Position numbers and translations under genes: made by a program. Shown here one piece after another: positions 34,690 to 46,676 of a stretch of DNA of 51,804 nucleotides. Within the stretch, counting starts at the first letter, position 1, and each line of letters opens with the position of its first letter. Source of the DNA: Chara braunii (Eukaryota; Streptophyta; Charophyceae; Charales; Characeae). Location of the stretch: positions 2,631,420-2,683,223 of the forward strand of contig BFEA01000006.1 in NCBI GenBank assembly GCA_003427395.1, written 5' to 3'. The notes beneath the pieces were generated by a model. That model saw only the letters and a program-made list of their open reading frames with translations. It had not been told where the DNA came from and ran no database searches.

Positions 34690-35250
34690 ATCAATTAAAG
34701 GTTGGGCAATGTTCCTAAGTTGGATGACCTAGTGCTATGTTTATTTTTGACTGTCTGGAGGGCCAGACAATTGTGCCATAAGTTTGGATAGTCTGGTTGC
34801 TTTGACATGTTAGCATTGCATGTGGTTGCTTTTGAGGGACCAAGCAATTGTTTCATACGTTTGGATGACTTGGTCGCCCTGTTTTATTTTGGGGTTTCAA
34901 ATGTTTCTTTGTTTCTAAAAGAGGGTGTTTGAGCAATTGTTTCATAAGATTGGATGACTCTAACTTCTCCTTGTTTATTCTGAGGGAGGATTAGGTGAAG
35001 GACTGAACAATTGTTCCATAAGATTAGATGGTCTCCTCTGGAGTCACGCACATGCTGAAACCAAAGGATAAATTTTGTCTATATTTTAATATTATGTTAC
35101 TTATGAATAAACTAGCTAGAAAATTGTTCTATAAGATTGGATGACTTTACTATAATTTATCAAAAACTGAAGAGAGTATCAACCAAGAGTAAACGGATGG
35201 TAAGAAGGGATTGACTGAACCTTGTTTCTAAGTTGAACGGTTCAGTCACA
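34690..35250 (+). repeat. Second hairpin array with conserved loop
   Basis: Units share a loop like CAATTGTTTCATAAGATTGG followed by ATGA, enclosed by changing stems: 34763-34768/34791-34796 (CCAGAC/GTCTGG), 34838-34844/34869-34875 (GACCAAG/CTTGGTC), 35212-35221/35239-35248 (TGACTGAACC/GGTTCAGTCA). Weaker units lie between, and one or two after the retrozyme (36050-36100). Confidence 0.6.
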
Positions 35251-35371
35251 TGATACCTTAAAAGACAAATTGCATATGTAGAGTTTTCCATCTGGTGTGG
35301 GTGAGTGATAGTCTACTTTGATTTTGGTTAAGGTAGATTATCATTTACAGTGTAATCAGTGAGGGGATTCT

Positions 35372-35431
35372 GCAGACTGTTGAGGGTTCAGCCTCCTGAT
35401 GAGTCGGTGAAACTCCGACGAAACAGTTTGT
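35372..35431 (+). ncRNA. Type III hammerhead ribozyme, 5' copy
   Basis: Self-cleaving RNA. Stem III: 35372-35380 with 35423-35431 (9 bp, two wobbles). Cleavage triplet GUU at 35379-35381. Stem I: GAGG (35382-35385) with CCUC (35392-35395), 6-base loop. Core CUGAUGA at 35396-35402. Stem II: GUCGG/CCGAC (35403-35407, 35415-35419), 7-base loop. Core GAAA at 35420-35423. All invariant core bases are present. Confidence 0.9.
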
Positions 35432-35794
35432 CACAGCCCCTCGTTTGTTGTCCTCTTCTCCCTCTCTGCCTACGGTTTACCGGGCAGTTCTATTTGACGA
35501 TATATACTACGACTTCGCTAGCTTCCTGCTACGGTTTTCTCCGGTCAGGTCGAGCGGCAGTGGTCGGGGCCGTCACTACGCGGCCATGCTGTGCCTCTAG
35601 TGCCAGCGGCGTGTCTGGAGTGTATTTTTTGGCTGTGATAGACCTTTCTTTGTTTCGTGGATGTTTTGCTGGCTTGTGATGGGGTGTGAACCGACAGTCT
35701 GTAGAGTTTTCCATCTGGTGTGGGTGAGTGATAGTCTACTTTGATTTTGGTTAAGGTAGATTATCATTTACAGTGTAATCAGTGAGGGGATTCT

Positions 35795-35854
35795 GCAGAC
35801 TGTTGAGGGTTCAGCCTCCTGATGAGTCGGTGAAACTCCGACGAAACAGTTTGT
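35795..35854 (+). ncRNA. Type III hammerhead ribozyme, 3' copy
   Basis: Identical to the 5' copy, shifted by 423 bases; predicted cut after 35804. Confidence 0.9.
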
Positions 35855-37362
35855 CACAGCCCCTCGTTTGTTGTCCTCTTCTCCCTCTCTGCCTACGGTT
35901 TACCGGGCAGTTCTATTTGACGATATATATAAATATATATATTGGTTATTTTAAACAGTTCAGTGTCACTAAGCATTGTACTAAGTTGGACAAGATAGTC
36001 ACATGCCCAAGGAAGAGAAAAGTTGTAGTGCCTTGTGTTTGTGTATATTAACTGGGTGAGTTTGACAATTATTCATAAGTTGGATGATTTAGCTTTACAC
36101 CTTATGTAAGTTGGGTATAAGGGATAAATTATTGAAAGACTATGAACTATTGTTTGACAAGGTTTAACCTTGGGGTTTGTGAGATTACTTATCAATGTGG
36201 TTTGAACGTGCATGTGGCCTAGTGAGATCTTTACTTAGTCTAATTTTCAGTTTGATAGGTAATTGCTTTAGTTCCTCGTCACATGTTAGGGCTATAGGAG
36301 TTAATTCAATTCTTGTATTTTCTTAGCTAACTTTGTTTTTTTACTTAGGTCAATTCTCGCATTTTCTGGGATCATTTGTTATATTTGACTTTGTATAAAT
36401 CTTAGAAACGTACTTCTCCTACGGGAAACGCTGTCGAAAGTTTTACAAAACCAAGGGGTCAGTCAAATCTGACTTTCAAAGTTCAACTTTTTGTTTAAGT
36501 TTTATATCTCAGTTAGTAAAAATATGAAAAACCTTCTTTTCTAGGGGAGGTGCTGCCCAAATGTTTTCTAATTTATAGAGTTAGACAAAATTTATCTTTG
36601 AAAAATAAAGATTATTTCAGACCATATACTTAGCTTTGCGTAAATTTTTGAAAGTTACTCTCTCTAGGGGAAGTGCTGCCATTTTTTTTTTAAGGTTAAA
36701 GGAGTTGGATTATATTTTGAGAGGTGATGAATCTGACGATTCACCCTGCATAGGGGAGATACTGCCATAGGTTTACATTTTTCTTCCGTACTTACTCAGA
36801 GGTAGACTTAGGCTTAGTTATTAGAAGATTTTGAATGAGAATATACTATGGAGGTTCATTTCTCGTGCAGTGATAGTCTAGTCTTGGTGTTTGACCTATC
36901 TTGTGCTACAGATCCTTATTGATCGGTTCGATTCAGGATTTGGACTAGATTCAGGTTGATCCCACGAGGATCATCTTTTGTTATCATTGATAACAGGTCG
37001 GTTGCCAATTCGTCGATTTATGACTCAACTCCAGTCCACTCTTGTCACTCAACCTAAAGATTTGAACCCTGTGGTTTGATTTGTTTCTTTGGGTTTTCAC
37101 CCGGACTTTGTTGAATGACCATTCAATAATGATACTGAGTGTTTCATTTTGGGGTTGGTGCAAAAAGGGTGAGGGTTGTATGGCTAAAACAAGGGGTATG
37201 AGCGCATAGAATGGTTGAAGTCAACCCAGTGCGTTAAATTTTGGTGGAATCTTTGATGTGATTGCAAGTACGTTTGTGGTTCGGACTCTAGATTTGACTG
37301 CAGGCGATCACACACGTATATATCGCTGAAGGAAGTCCCACTGTGATTGTGAGAAGTGATTG

Positions 37363-37366
<4 letters not shown>

Positions 37367-37431
<65 letters not shown>
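37367..37431 (+). repeat. Compound TA/GT microsatellite
   Basis: A TA run followed directly by a GT run, about 65 bases. The region from 37440 to 37860 holds no recognisable gene. Confidence 0.95.
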
Positions 37432-37432
<1 letters not shown>

Positions 37433-38644
37433 CTTGAGAAAAAAGGGGGACCCCCTTTTTCTTTTTCTTTCCTATAATTATTATAGTTGCACGTTGAAGT
37501 CCGTGGCAACAGTCAAAGTTAACCCCTTGATTTCTCTCTAGACCCTGGACGATGGAGTGTTCCTCTAAGGCAACGAGAGCTGACTGCCACCACAAACCGG
37601 AACCCGTGTACCACCCTCTCTCCGCAGGGTGCAGAAGAGGGTGTGGTCCTCAACCGCACTTGGCAGTTGTCTAGCGTTGCGAGATTAACCCCTCAAGGCA
37701 CATGTCAGCCGACAGTTGCGAGTCGAAACCGACCCTCAAGACCATCGAGGAGTACATGATTATGGATACTACATACTACACCATCATTGGGACTGCTTGC
37801 GTAGGCATGCATTGCAAGTGGATATGAGGAAGGTCTAGCGTCCGCGCGATTTTATTTCAAGTCTCGCGTGCGATGCCTAACCGATTTCTGTGTCAAAAGG
37901 TTATGGGTTGGATACTGAAGGGACTAGGAGTGTTTTGTCTTGTTGGAGTGTGTTTTTAATTTTAGATTTTCAAGCGTGGTGTAACGCGTGGTGAGTGGGA
38001 TGCGTCCTAGTCGACCGACGACGAGTCGAACTTGGGACTTCAACCCCCCAATGCGTCGGTTCCCGTGCGGGTCCAATAGAGGTGTGGGACCACACATACC
38101 GCCTATGCTACAGCGTACGAGAAACACCATCGGTTGGTCCACCTCTGCAATTGCAACTTATTAGGTTTCGTATTATGGACTGGTAGCTTGGCGGGGATAT
38201 GCCCACCGAAGGGAGGTGACAACTCCCACAAAGTGGAGGTAAGTTGTACCTCGTGTAGTCCATATCATGTTGTAGAGGCTCGCGAGAGGTATGGCTAGCG
38301 CACTCGGTCGGAGCGGCTACGGAAGCTCCGTTTACATCGCTAACCAAATCCCCCATGAAGCGGCCAGGAAGGTCGCCCGCTGCGTGACTGATACGGTTGA
38401 CAATGCTTCCGCGAGCACTCGTCTGGCGGATAGCGGCCTAGCAAGACGTACAAGACTGCGTGAACGTGATCGTTGTTCGGATGAAGCCCGGCTCGCCTTC
38501 GTTCATACACTCTGCCTACAGTGCCTATTGCCTTTACGAGCGCATTGCGAGCACTTTCATCTCCTTTGGTTGGCCGTTTTTTTAGTCGGCACGTGTGTCT
38601 CCCTGAGTCTCCAAGACCCCACTGTATTCTTGGACCACACTCTT

Positions 38645-38997
38645 CGACGTATACCCCTCCAATGTCGATGGCGCCCATGCACCTGCTTGTAAGTCGTCCA
38701 GTCCCGCTCCCGAGCTCTCGAGCTCTCCCTCCTCTTTCTCTTTCTCGCTCTCTCTTTTTCTCCCCACTTCCGCTTCTTCGACTCAATAAGGAACTCTGCC
38801 TCTTCTTCAACCTCTTTCTCGGTCCTTCCTACTCTTCGTCGTCGGCTCGATCGCAAGCTCCATCGATCGCTCTGAGTGAACGCTCCCACCTTCGTCAGTC
38901 TCGCGCGCTGCGACGTATGCCCCTTTAACGTCGATGGTGCCCACGCACCTGTTCGTAAGTCGGCCAGTCCCGCTCCCGAGCACTCGAGCTCTTCCTG

Positions 38998-39069
<72 letters not shown>

Positions 39070-39070
39070 N

Positions 39071-39108
<38 letters not shown>

Positions 39109-39240
39109 CTTCCACTTCTTCGGCTCGATAATGAACTCCCCCTCTTCTTCACCCTTTCTCTCGCTCCTTCCTACTCTTTGTCGTCAGCTCAACAACAAGA
39201 TCCGTTGATCGCTCCGAGCGAACGCTCCCACCTTCGTCAT
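38645..39240 (+). repeat. Tandem duplication with expanded CT tract
   Basis: CGACGTATACCCCTCC (38645) and CGACGTATGCCCCTTT (38911) begin two related units that both continue through CGCTCCCGAGC, a CT-rich tract, CCACTTC..CTTCTTCG, and CGCTCCCACCTTCGTCA (38881; 39223). The CT tract is short in unit 1 and about 108 bases in unit 2 (39002-39109, with an N at 39070). Confidence 0.8.
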
Positions 39241-39439
39241 TCTCACGTGCTCCCTTTCCCCTCTTCCCCTCCGTCTCTCTCTATCTTCCTCCCGGCTCGT
39301 CAATTCGGGCATATGATCTAACGAACGAACACCGTCACGCGCTGCCTGCTGCACGTACACTTTGCGCTCGATCCTTTGTACACCCCCGAACACTCCCCCT
39401 TACTATCGCCCCACATTTCTTTTATACTACTTTCTCTCC

Positions 39440-42400
39440 TCTCCTGTCCCCAGTTTTCGTCTTTGGGAACTTCGCTGATGTTTTTTGTCCTTCACCCACG
39501 GATCCTCCCCAAGGTTTCGTCGAAGATTACCCTCATTTTTCTTCATTTGTTTCTTTGGGAATGTAATTATTTTTAGGGTCTTCAACCTCTTAACCTTCCC
39601 TAAGCCTTCGCCGAAGGTGACACTTATTTGTGTTCTTTTTATTTTTTGGGAACTTAGCGATTTTTTTTTGTCCTTCACCTACTAACCCTCCCCAAGACTA
39701 CGCCGAAGATCACTCTTATTTTTCTTTCTTTTCTTCTTCGGGAACTTAGCCATTTTTATGGTTCTCGTCCTCTTAACCCTTTCAAAGGCTTCGCCGAAGA
39801 TCACCCTTATTTTTATTTTTTTTTCTTCCTTGGGAACTTAGCCGTTTTCAGGGTTCTCGTCCTCTTAACCCTCCCCAAGGCTTCACCGAAGATTACACTT
39901 ATTTTTTTTCTTTTTCTTTTTTAGGAACTTGGCTGTTTGTAAGGTTTTCGTTCTCTTAAACCTCCCGAGGCTTCGCCGAAGTTTACACTTATTTTTCTTC
40001 GTTTTCTTCTTTGGGAACTTAGCTGTTTTCAGGGTTTTCGTCCTACTAACCGTCCTGAAGGCGTCACCAAAAAGTATACCTATTTTTATTTTTTTTCTTC
40101 TTTGGGAACTTGGCCGTTTTTAGGTTCCCCGTCCTACAAACCCTCCCCAAGGCTTCGCTGAAGAATACAAGAATTTGTCTTATTTTTCTTCTTAAGACGC
40201 TTAACTGATTTTAGGGTTCTCGTCCTACTAACCCTCCCTGGGCTTCGCCGAAGACCACACTAATTTTTTTATTTTTCGTTTTTGAGAACTTAATAGTTTT
40301 TTTCGTACTTCATTCATTAGCCCTCCGAAAAGCTTCGTCGAAGATTACACTTATTCTTCATTTTCATCTTCTTTGGGAACTTGGTCGTTCATTATGGTGT
40401 TTCATATAATAACCCTTTCGAAGGCGTCGCCGAAGATTACACATATATATTTTTTTTCTTCTTTGGGACTTTGCCGTTTTTTTTTTACTTCACCTACTAA
40501 CCCTTCCCAAAGCTTCGCCAAATATTACACTTATTTTTCTTATTTTACTTCTTCGAGAAGTTAGCCGGTTTTAGAGTCTCCGTCCTCTGAACCCTCCCTA
40601 AGGCTTCGTCGAAGATTACACTTATGTTTCCTCTTTGGGAAGTTGGCCGTGTTTTTTTGTCTCTTTCGTACTAACCCTCCTTAAGGCTTCGTTGAAGATT
40701 ACTCTTATTTTTCTTCGTTTTTTTTCTTTGGGAACTTAGTCATTGTTTTTCCCTTCACCCACTAACCTTCCCCAAGGCTTCACCAAATATTACACTTTTT
40801 TTTTTTTTTTAATTCCTTTCGCAACTTGGCCGTTTTTTTAGGTACTTCACTCGCTGACCCTCCCTAAGGCTTCGTCGAAGATTACACTTATTTTTCTTTT
40901 TTTTCTTCTTTTGGAACCCAGCCCTTTTTAGGGTCATCGTCCTCTTGACCTTCCCCAAAGCTTCACCAAAGAGTACATTGTTTTTGTTATTTTTCTTCTT
41001 TCAAAACTTAACCGTTTTTAGGGTCCTCGTCATCTTAACCCTCCTCAAAACTTCGTCGAAGATCACACTTATTTTTTCTTTTTCAAGAACTTAGCGGTTT
41101 TTAGGATCCTCGTCCTCTTAACACTCTCCAAGACTTCGTCGAAGATGACACTTATTTTTCTTTTTTTCTTCTTTGGAAACTTAACCGTTCTTAGGATCCT
41201 CACACTCTTAACCCTCTCAAAGGTTTCGCCGAAAATTACACATATTTTTCTTCTTTTTCTTATTTGGGAACTTGGTCATTTTTTAAGTCATCGTCCTCAT
41301 AACCCTCCCCAAGGCTTTACCGAAGATTATACTGATTTTTGTTCTTTTTCTTTTTGGGGAACTTAGTCGTTTCAAGGGTCCTCATCCTATTAACCCTCCC
41401 CTAGCTTTCGTCGAAGATTACATTTATTTTTTTTCTTTGGGAATTTTACCGTTTTTAGGGTCCTCCCCAAGGTTCCTATGAAGATTACACTGATTTTTCT
41501 ATTTTTGTTTTTTTGGCAGCTTCATCGTTTTTAGGTTCCTCGTTTTATAACCTCTCCAAGGTTTAGCAAAAAATTACGTTTTTTTTTTTTTTTTTTTTTT
41601 TTTTTTGAGAACTTATCCGGTTTTAAAGTCCTCGTCCGCTTAACCTTCCCCAAGCCTTCGACCAAGATTACACTTATTTTTTATTATTTTTTTTCTTTGG
41701 AAACTTGACTGTTTTTTTTTTTGTATTTTATCAACTAACCTTCCCTAAGGTTTCATCGAAGATTACCCTTATTTTTATTTTTTGTGTTCTTTGGGAACTT
41801 AGTTGTTTCTATGGTCCTCGTCCTCTTCACCCTTTGCTTCGCCGAAGATTACATTTGTCTTTCTTCGTTTTCATCTTTGGGAACTTCGCTATTGTTTTTT
41901 GTCCTTCACCTACGGACCCTCCCTAAGGTTTCGTCGAAGATTACCCTTATTTTTATTCATTTTTTCTTTGGGAACGTAGTTATTTTTAGGGTCCTTAAGC
42001 TTTTCACATTCCCTAAGCCTTCGCCGAAGGTGACACTTATTTGTGTTATTTTTATTTTTTGGGAACTTAGGGATTTTTTTTCGTCCTTCACATATTAACC
42101 CTCCCCAAGACTACGCTGAAGATTACACTTTTTTTTCTTTCTTTTCTTCTTCGGAAACTTAGCCATTTTTACGGTCCTCGTCCTCTTAACCCTCTCAAAA
42201 TTTTCGCCGAAGATCACACTTTTTTTTTTTTTTTTTCTTAGGAACTTGGTCGTTTTCAAGGTTCTCGTCCTTTTAACCCTCCCCAAGGCTTCACCGAATA
42301 TTACATTTATTTTCTTTTCTTTTTCTTTTTTAGGAAGTTAGTCGTTTGTAGGGTTCTCGTCCTCTCAACCCTCCAAAGGCTTCGTCGAAGTTTACACTTA

Positions 42401-43590
42401 TTTTTCTTATTTTTCTTCTTTGGAAACTTAGTCGTTTTCAAGATCCTCGTCCTACTAACCGTCCTGAAGACGTTACCGAAGAGTACATTTATTTTTCTTT
42501 TTTTTCTTCTTTGGGAACTCGACCGTTTTTAGGGTCCTCGTCCTACAAACCCTCCCCAAGGCTTCGCCGAAGATTACACTAATTTGTCTGTTTTTTTTCC
42601 TTAAGGAGCTTAGTCGTTTTTAGGGTTCTCGTCCTACATACCCTCCTTGGGCTTTGCCGAATACCACATTAATTTTTCTATTTTTCCTTTTTGAGAACTT
42701 AATCGTTTTTTTCATACTTCTTCATTAGCCATCCTGAAGGCTTCACCGAAGATTACACTTGTTCTTCATTTTTATCTTCTTTGGGAACTTGGTCGTTTAT
42801 TATGATGTTCCACATAATAACCCTGTCGAAGGCTTCGCCGAAGATTACACCTGTTTTTTTTTTTTCTTCTTTGGAAACTTTGCCGTTTTTTTTGTATTTC
42901 ACCTACTAACTCTTCCCAAAGCTTCGCCAAAGATTACATTTATTTTTCTTATTTTTCTTCTTCGAGAACTTCACCATTTTTAGAGTCTCCGTCCTCTTAA
43001 CCCTCCCTAAGGCTTCGTCGAAGATTACACTTATTTTTCTTCTTTGGGAACTTAGCCGTGTTTTCTGGTCCCTTTAGTACTTACCCGCCTCAAGGCTTCG
43101 TTGAAGATTACTCCTATTTTTTTTCTTTTTCTTCTTTGGGAACTTAGCCCTTTTTTTTCCCTTCACCTAATAACCTTCCCCACGGCTTCACCAAATATTA
43201 CATTTTTTTTTTTTTTTTTTGAAACTTTGTCGTTTTTTTAGGTACTTCACTCGCCGACCCTCCCTAAGGTTTCACCGAAGATTACACTTATTTTCTTTTT
43301 TTTCTTCTTCGGGAACCTAGTCGTTTTTTTAGGGTCATCGTTCTCTTGACTCTCCCCAAAGAGTACATTTTTTTTGTTATTTTTCTTCTTTCAAAACTTA
43401 ACCGTTTTTAGGGTCATCGTCCTCTTAACGCTCCTCAAGACTTCGTCGAAGATCATACTTATTTTTTCTTTTTTAAGAACTTAGCGGTTTTTAGGGTCTT
43501 CGTCCTCTTAACCCTCCCCAAGGCTTCGTCGAAGATAATACTTATTTTTTTCTTTTTTTCTTTTTTGGGAACTTAACCGTTTTTAGGGTT
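39440..43590 (+). repeat. Satellite array of ~91-bp monomers
   Basis: About 45 head-to-tail monomers. Each has GGCTTCGCCGAAGATTACAC, a T/C-rich stretch, TTTGGGAACTTAGCCG and TTAGGGTCCTCGTCC. The first intervals between CGAAG are 91, 92, 91, 92 and 90 bases. CTTCG-C-CGAAG makes a small palindrome in most monomers. Unusual variants recur about 2410 bases apart (39468 and 41882; 39623 and 42036; 40383 and 42791), showing a higher-order unit of about 26 monomers. ORFs here are repeat translations. Confidence 0.9.
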
Positions 43591-44051
43591 AACAAAGAAA
43601 GATACTGACAGCATAAGTTTGATACCACTACTACCAACCTCTCTATAAGGTCACCACTAGTCATAACACAGTTGAAGATTATGCATGACGTAGCCATGCT
43701 ACGTAACAAACCCAAATTAATACAACCACTAACGCTTCTGCGAAATTAACCAAATAACACATAAAAAAAGTACCGATCAGATTACAAACTACAGAAGCAC
43801 GCCAACAATATTCTCTTGTTTCTTTTCCTTAACCTTGTTTAAGAAAAACTACCCAAGTCAACCTCCTACCAGCCGGAAGCTTAAACGTAAAAAACTAATC
43901 CTGTATAATAATTAAGGACTTCTATGCAACGAGGCAACTGTAAATCACTAACCCATGGAACAAAGCTTAAGACTGTGCCAGCAAAATATACATCCATGCA
44001 ACTAACTCCGGATGCATACCGAAACATGTGTAGGATGAAGATAGCATCCTC

Positions 44052-46676
44052 ATGGGCGCCCACCCGGAACTTGCTGCTGCCATCAAACCATTTTCAGCGC
44101 TACGGCCGCCCATCGTGCATTGCCAGATCGCCATGCTTGCGATCCCTGCAGATGTCTTACTTCAGGTATATGAGGCTATGCAGGGACGGACCCCATTCTT
44201 GATCAAAAATCTCTCCTTTAGCGATTGGGCAGCACTAGTCTACATCATGCAGAACGAACCGCAAGAACTGGATGACAAAATCCAGGATTTCGCAAGCAAC
44301 ATTGTTGAGGCTTGCAGGAAGGCAGCTATCGAGAACAGAGAACTGAACCTTATCATAGCCAAGGCTGAGAAGATCATTCTCGAGCTCCATGGATATGATA
44401 CTGCGCACCTTGATTCTGCAGGACAGGTTTCCATCACCGAGAGAACTGAAACTTTCAGCGAGGCATACATCAATCGAATGTCGCTCTCACAAGTCGAATT
44501 GGAGTACTTCAAGATGAAGGAGGCCGAACGGAGAAACAATGCATACACTGAAATTACTACACTCACAAGAGACGTTGGACACAAGTTCGCAAAGAATAGC
44601 TCATTCTTACCGCTGGCATCCAGCACATGGACAAAGAAAGTTGTGCAGTGCGTCCACAACCGACTATGGAAGCTCAACACCTTCAACTATACAGCACCAA
44701 TCAGCGTCGAGGCATATATGGCACTTGTCGGAATCACCGACGCAGAAGTAGATGACTGTCGAACTGCTGCTAGGAACGGTACCATCTACTTTCCAGCGAC
44801 TAGAGGTGAGCTAGACGCGGACTTCCCCCCGATCGCCCAACTCGAGAAGGGGAAATGCCCGAAGAGACCACTCCTCCACCAAAAGGGCATCCCGAAGTTT
44901 TCCGCGGACCTGTTTGAACTCAAAAAACTCTGGAACGCAGGGAGACCTTATTTGAAGTGCAAGTGCCCCGGATGGGAGAAAAACTTTACACGGTTCGACC
45001 ACATGATCTGGTACGTCATCGGAAACCTGGATAAGATTAATCCTCAGGCACCTTGAGACAAGATCAGGATGCTTGAATTCCAAGCACTCATGCACACGAT
45101 ATGGAACAAGCCAATACTAGCACAGATCTCCTTCATCTTCATGAAAGAGTACATGATCAAGATCGTGAACCTCCTCACACAGAATAGAAGAATCTCTGCA
45201 GAAGAAATGATGGAATACGAAGACTTGATAAACATACCATTCGTGCACAAGTTCACTGCTTCACTGCTGCCAAACGTTGAAGGACTCCTGCCGCAATCAG
45301 CAAACAAGAGGCACCTCCCGGACGTTGAAGATAACTCACTGAAAAGATGCAGACAGATGAGGCTTGGCAGTACGCCAACCTCTGGTCTGTCACTCACCAC
45401 ACTGGCCCGAACGCCCGCCACCACACCAACGCAGCGGACGCACACAGGTAGTATACAAACGGGACCCAACGGCACCACATCATGCAATGCGCCAACAGCC
45501 AGCAACACGCATAGCCAAGCAAATCGCACGCCAACCCCTGTCACAACCAACAGAAATGAAACGGCTTCACCAGCTGCACAACAACACATCCACAATAGGA
45601 CGCCCCAGCCACACACAGCGACAGGCACAGCAACCCATAACGCAATACCCGCACACCTCAGCACTCCGACAAACACAAACACGTGCACAACTCACAACAC
45701 TAATGCCAACACAACACCTAACTTGAATTGCAACACAGTACTCGCACCCCAAGGCCATACCCCAGTAACTGACGCATGCACTTCGAACAGACCAGTAATA
45801 GAAAGCTTTGCTAATACACAACTAAGAGGAAACGCCTTCGCCATTGCTGCCGCACAACTCGCAACACGATAGACCAACACAACCCCCATCGGCAACACCC
45901 CCCTCGAAAACAACCCACCTGCACCACGGACGACACACATCAACACTAACACCGATCTCAGGTCCACGATGTCTCCACCCACACACCTAACCTTCAACGC
46001 GAACGCCCGCACAGCCACAACATGCACAGAAAGTAAAAAACGGGCTCGGAGGCGAGAGCAGCTTCTCAGCATCGCCATGGACCCTCTTTCGGCACAAGTC
46101 AAAGCTAGCCGCAGAAGAGGTAACAAAACACGTAGACTTCAGTCTCTTCAGGAAGAAGTACAGACCAGAAGACAGACAAGGAGGGAGGCGGCACAATATG
46201 ATGGACGACAGCCAGACATACATGATGCCTTCTTGGCACAACGACAAAGGCAGGCGATCGCTGCGACCCACCAACAGACATAGTTGCAAGACGTTTCTGG
46301 AACAATGACCGTCCAAGCGCAGACAAGCCAACCTATGCAGCCAAGAGGTGATCAGGAATGGGGGCCATATGCTGACCAGATCCTTAGGCAATGGACGCCG
46401 AGAGACACCGCTGTTGAAATGCCCTCCTCAGAACATCATGTCGCCACAGATCTAGAGGTTATCCAAGTCAGCAACAGCGACAGCGATGACGGAGACAGAA
46501 GAGAACTCCCCATCAGAATCTGCTCACCATCACTAGGCACACCGATTCGTCCAGTCTCTGCCATCGATGCCCTAAGGATGAACTACAGGGCCAGCAACGC
46601 AGATTCTTCACTGCTCCAAACGAACAGTGAAAATACGGCACTCGTGAGCGACTCACAGACCTCGGAGAAATCCTAG
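44052..46676 (+). pseudogene. Long novel ORF (~870 codons) with three internal stops
   Basis: From ATG 44052 a single frame runs to 46676 without frameshift, broken by TGA 45054, TAG 45870 and TAG 46281. The first 330 residues look folded and partly helical (EACRKAAIENRELNLIIAKA). A cysteine/tryptophan-containing stretch KCKCPGWEKNF lies near 44960-44992. Next comes a Thr/Pro/Asn-rich region (45370-45960), a basic arginine-rich stretch (46040-46200) and an acidic tail (46460-46500). The layout (folded part, disordered part, basic part) suits a nucleic-acid-binding ORF1 of a retroelement. The RT-like ORF follows 1.2 kb downstream on the same strand. Family not recognised; a host gene is possible but less likely. 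Confidence 0.5.

Larger units (their letters stand above)
35277..35929 (+). mobile_element. Retrozyme: ribozyme-bearing non-autonomous LTR element
   Basis: Two 230-bp direct repeats (35277-35506 and 35700-35929) appear identical at every base, start with TG, and flank a 193-bp non-coding middle. Each holds a complete hammerhead ribozyme, so a transcript would be cut at 35381 and 35804 into a 423-nt unit. Retrozymes of plants have this layout and move with gypsy-encoded enzymes after their RNA is circularised. The 3' ends are GATATATA, not CA. I see no tRNA-Met binding site and no clear target duplication in the AT-rich flanks. It is inserted in LTR copy 3. Identity of the repeats suggests recent insertion or homogenisation. 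Confidence 0.85.
34380..38330 (+). mobile_element. Gypsy LTR-related region, copy 3
   Basis: Shares three ordered landmarks with copy 2: GATTGCGGGAGCTCTGCC (34380), TGTTATCATTGATAACAGGTCGGT (36979) and the hairpin/GTAAGT block (38203-38244). Similarity to 1-592 fades after about 38330. It hosts the retrozyme at 35277-35929. The 36390-36780 part has four units of a CTAGGGGAGGTGCTGCC-like motif. No ORF. Confidence 0.5.

Noticed and set aside
35359-36051. Two related ORFs starting MRGFCRLL
   Set aside because: They lie on the retrozyme repeats and are explained by the ribozyme and LTR sequence; no independent support for coding.
39427-42983. Many short ORFs on both strands
   Set aside because: Translations of satellite monomers; they repeat with the satellite period.
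40000-43500. Telomere-like TTTTAGGG words
   Set aside because: They occur once per satellite monomer and never in tandem.
39440-43590. CRISPR-like array
   Set aside because: Monomers are tandem and diverged throughout, without constant repeats alternating with unique spacers; the DNA is eukaryotic.
45044-46126. Minus-strand ORFs with long Val/Cys/Leu runs
   Set aside because: Shadows of the plus-strand Thr/Asn/Ala-rich ORF at 44052-46676.
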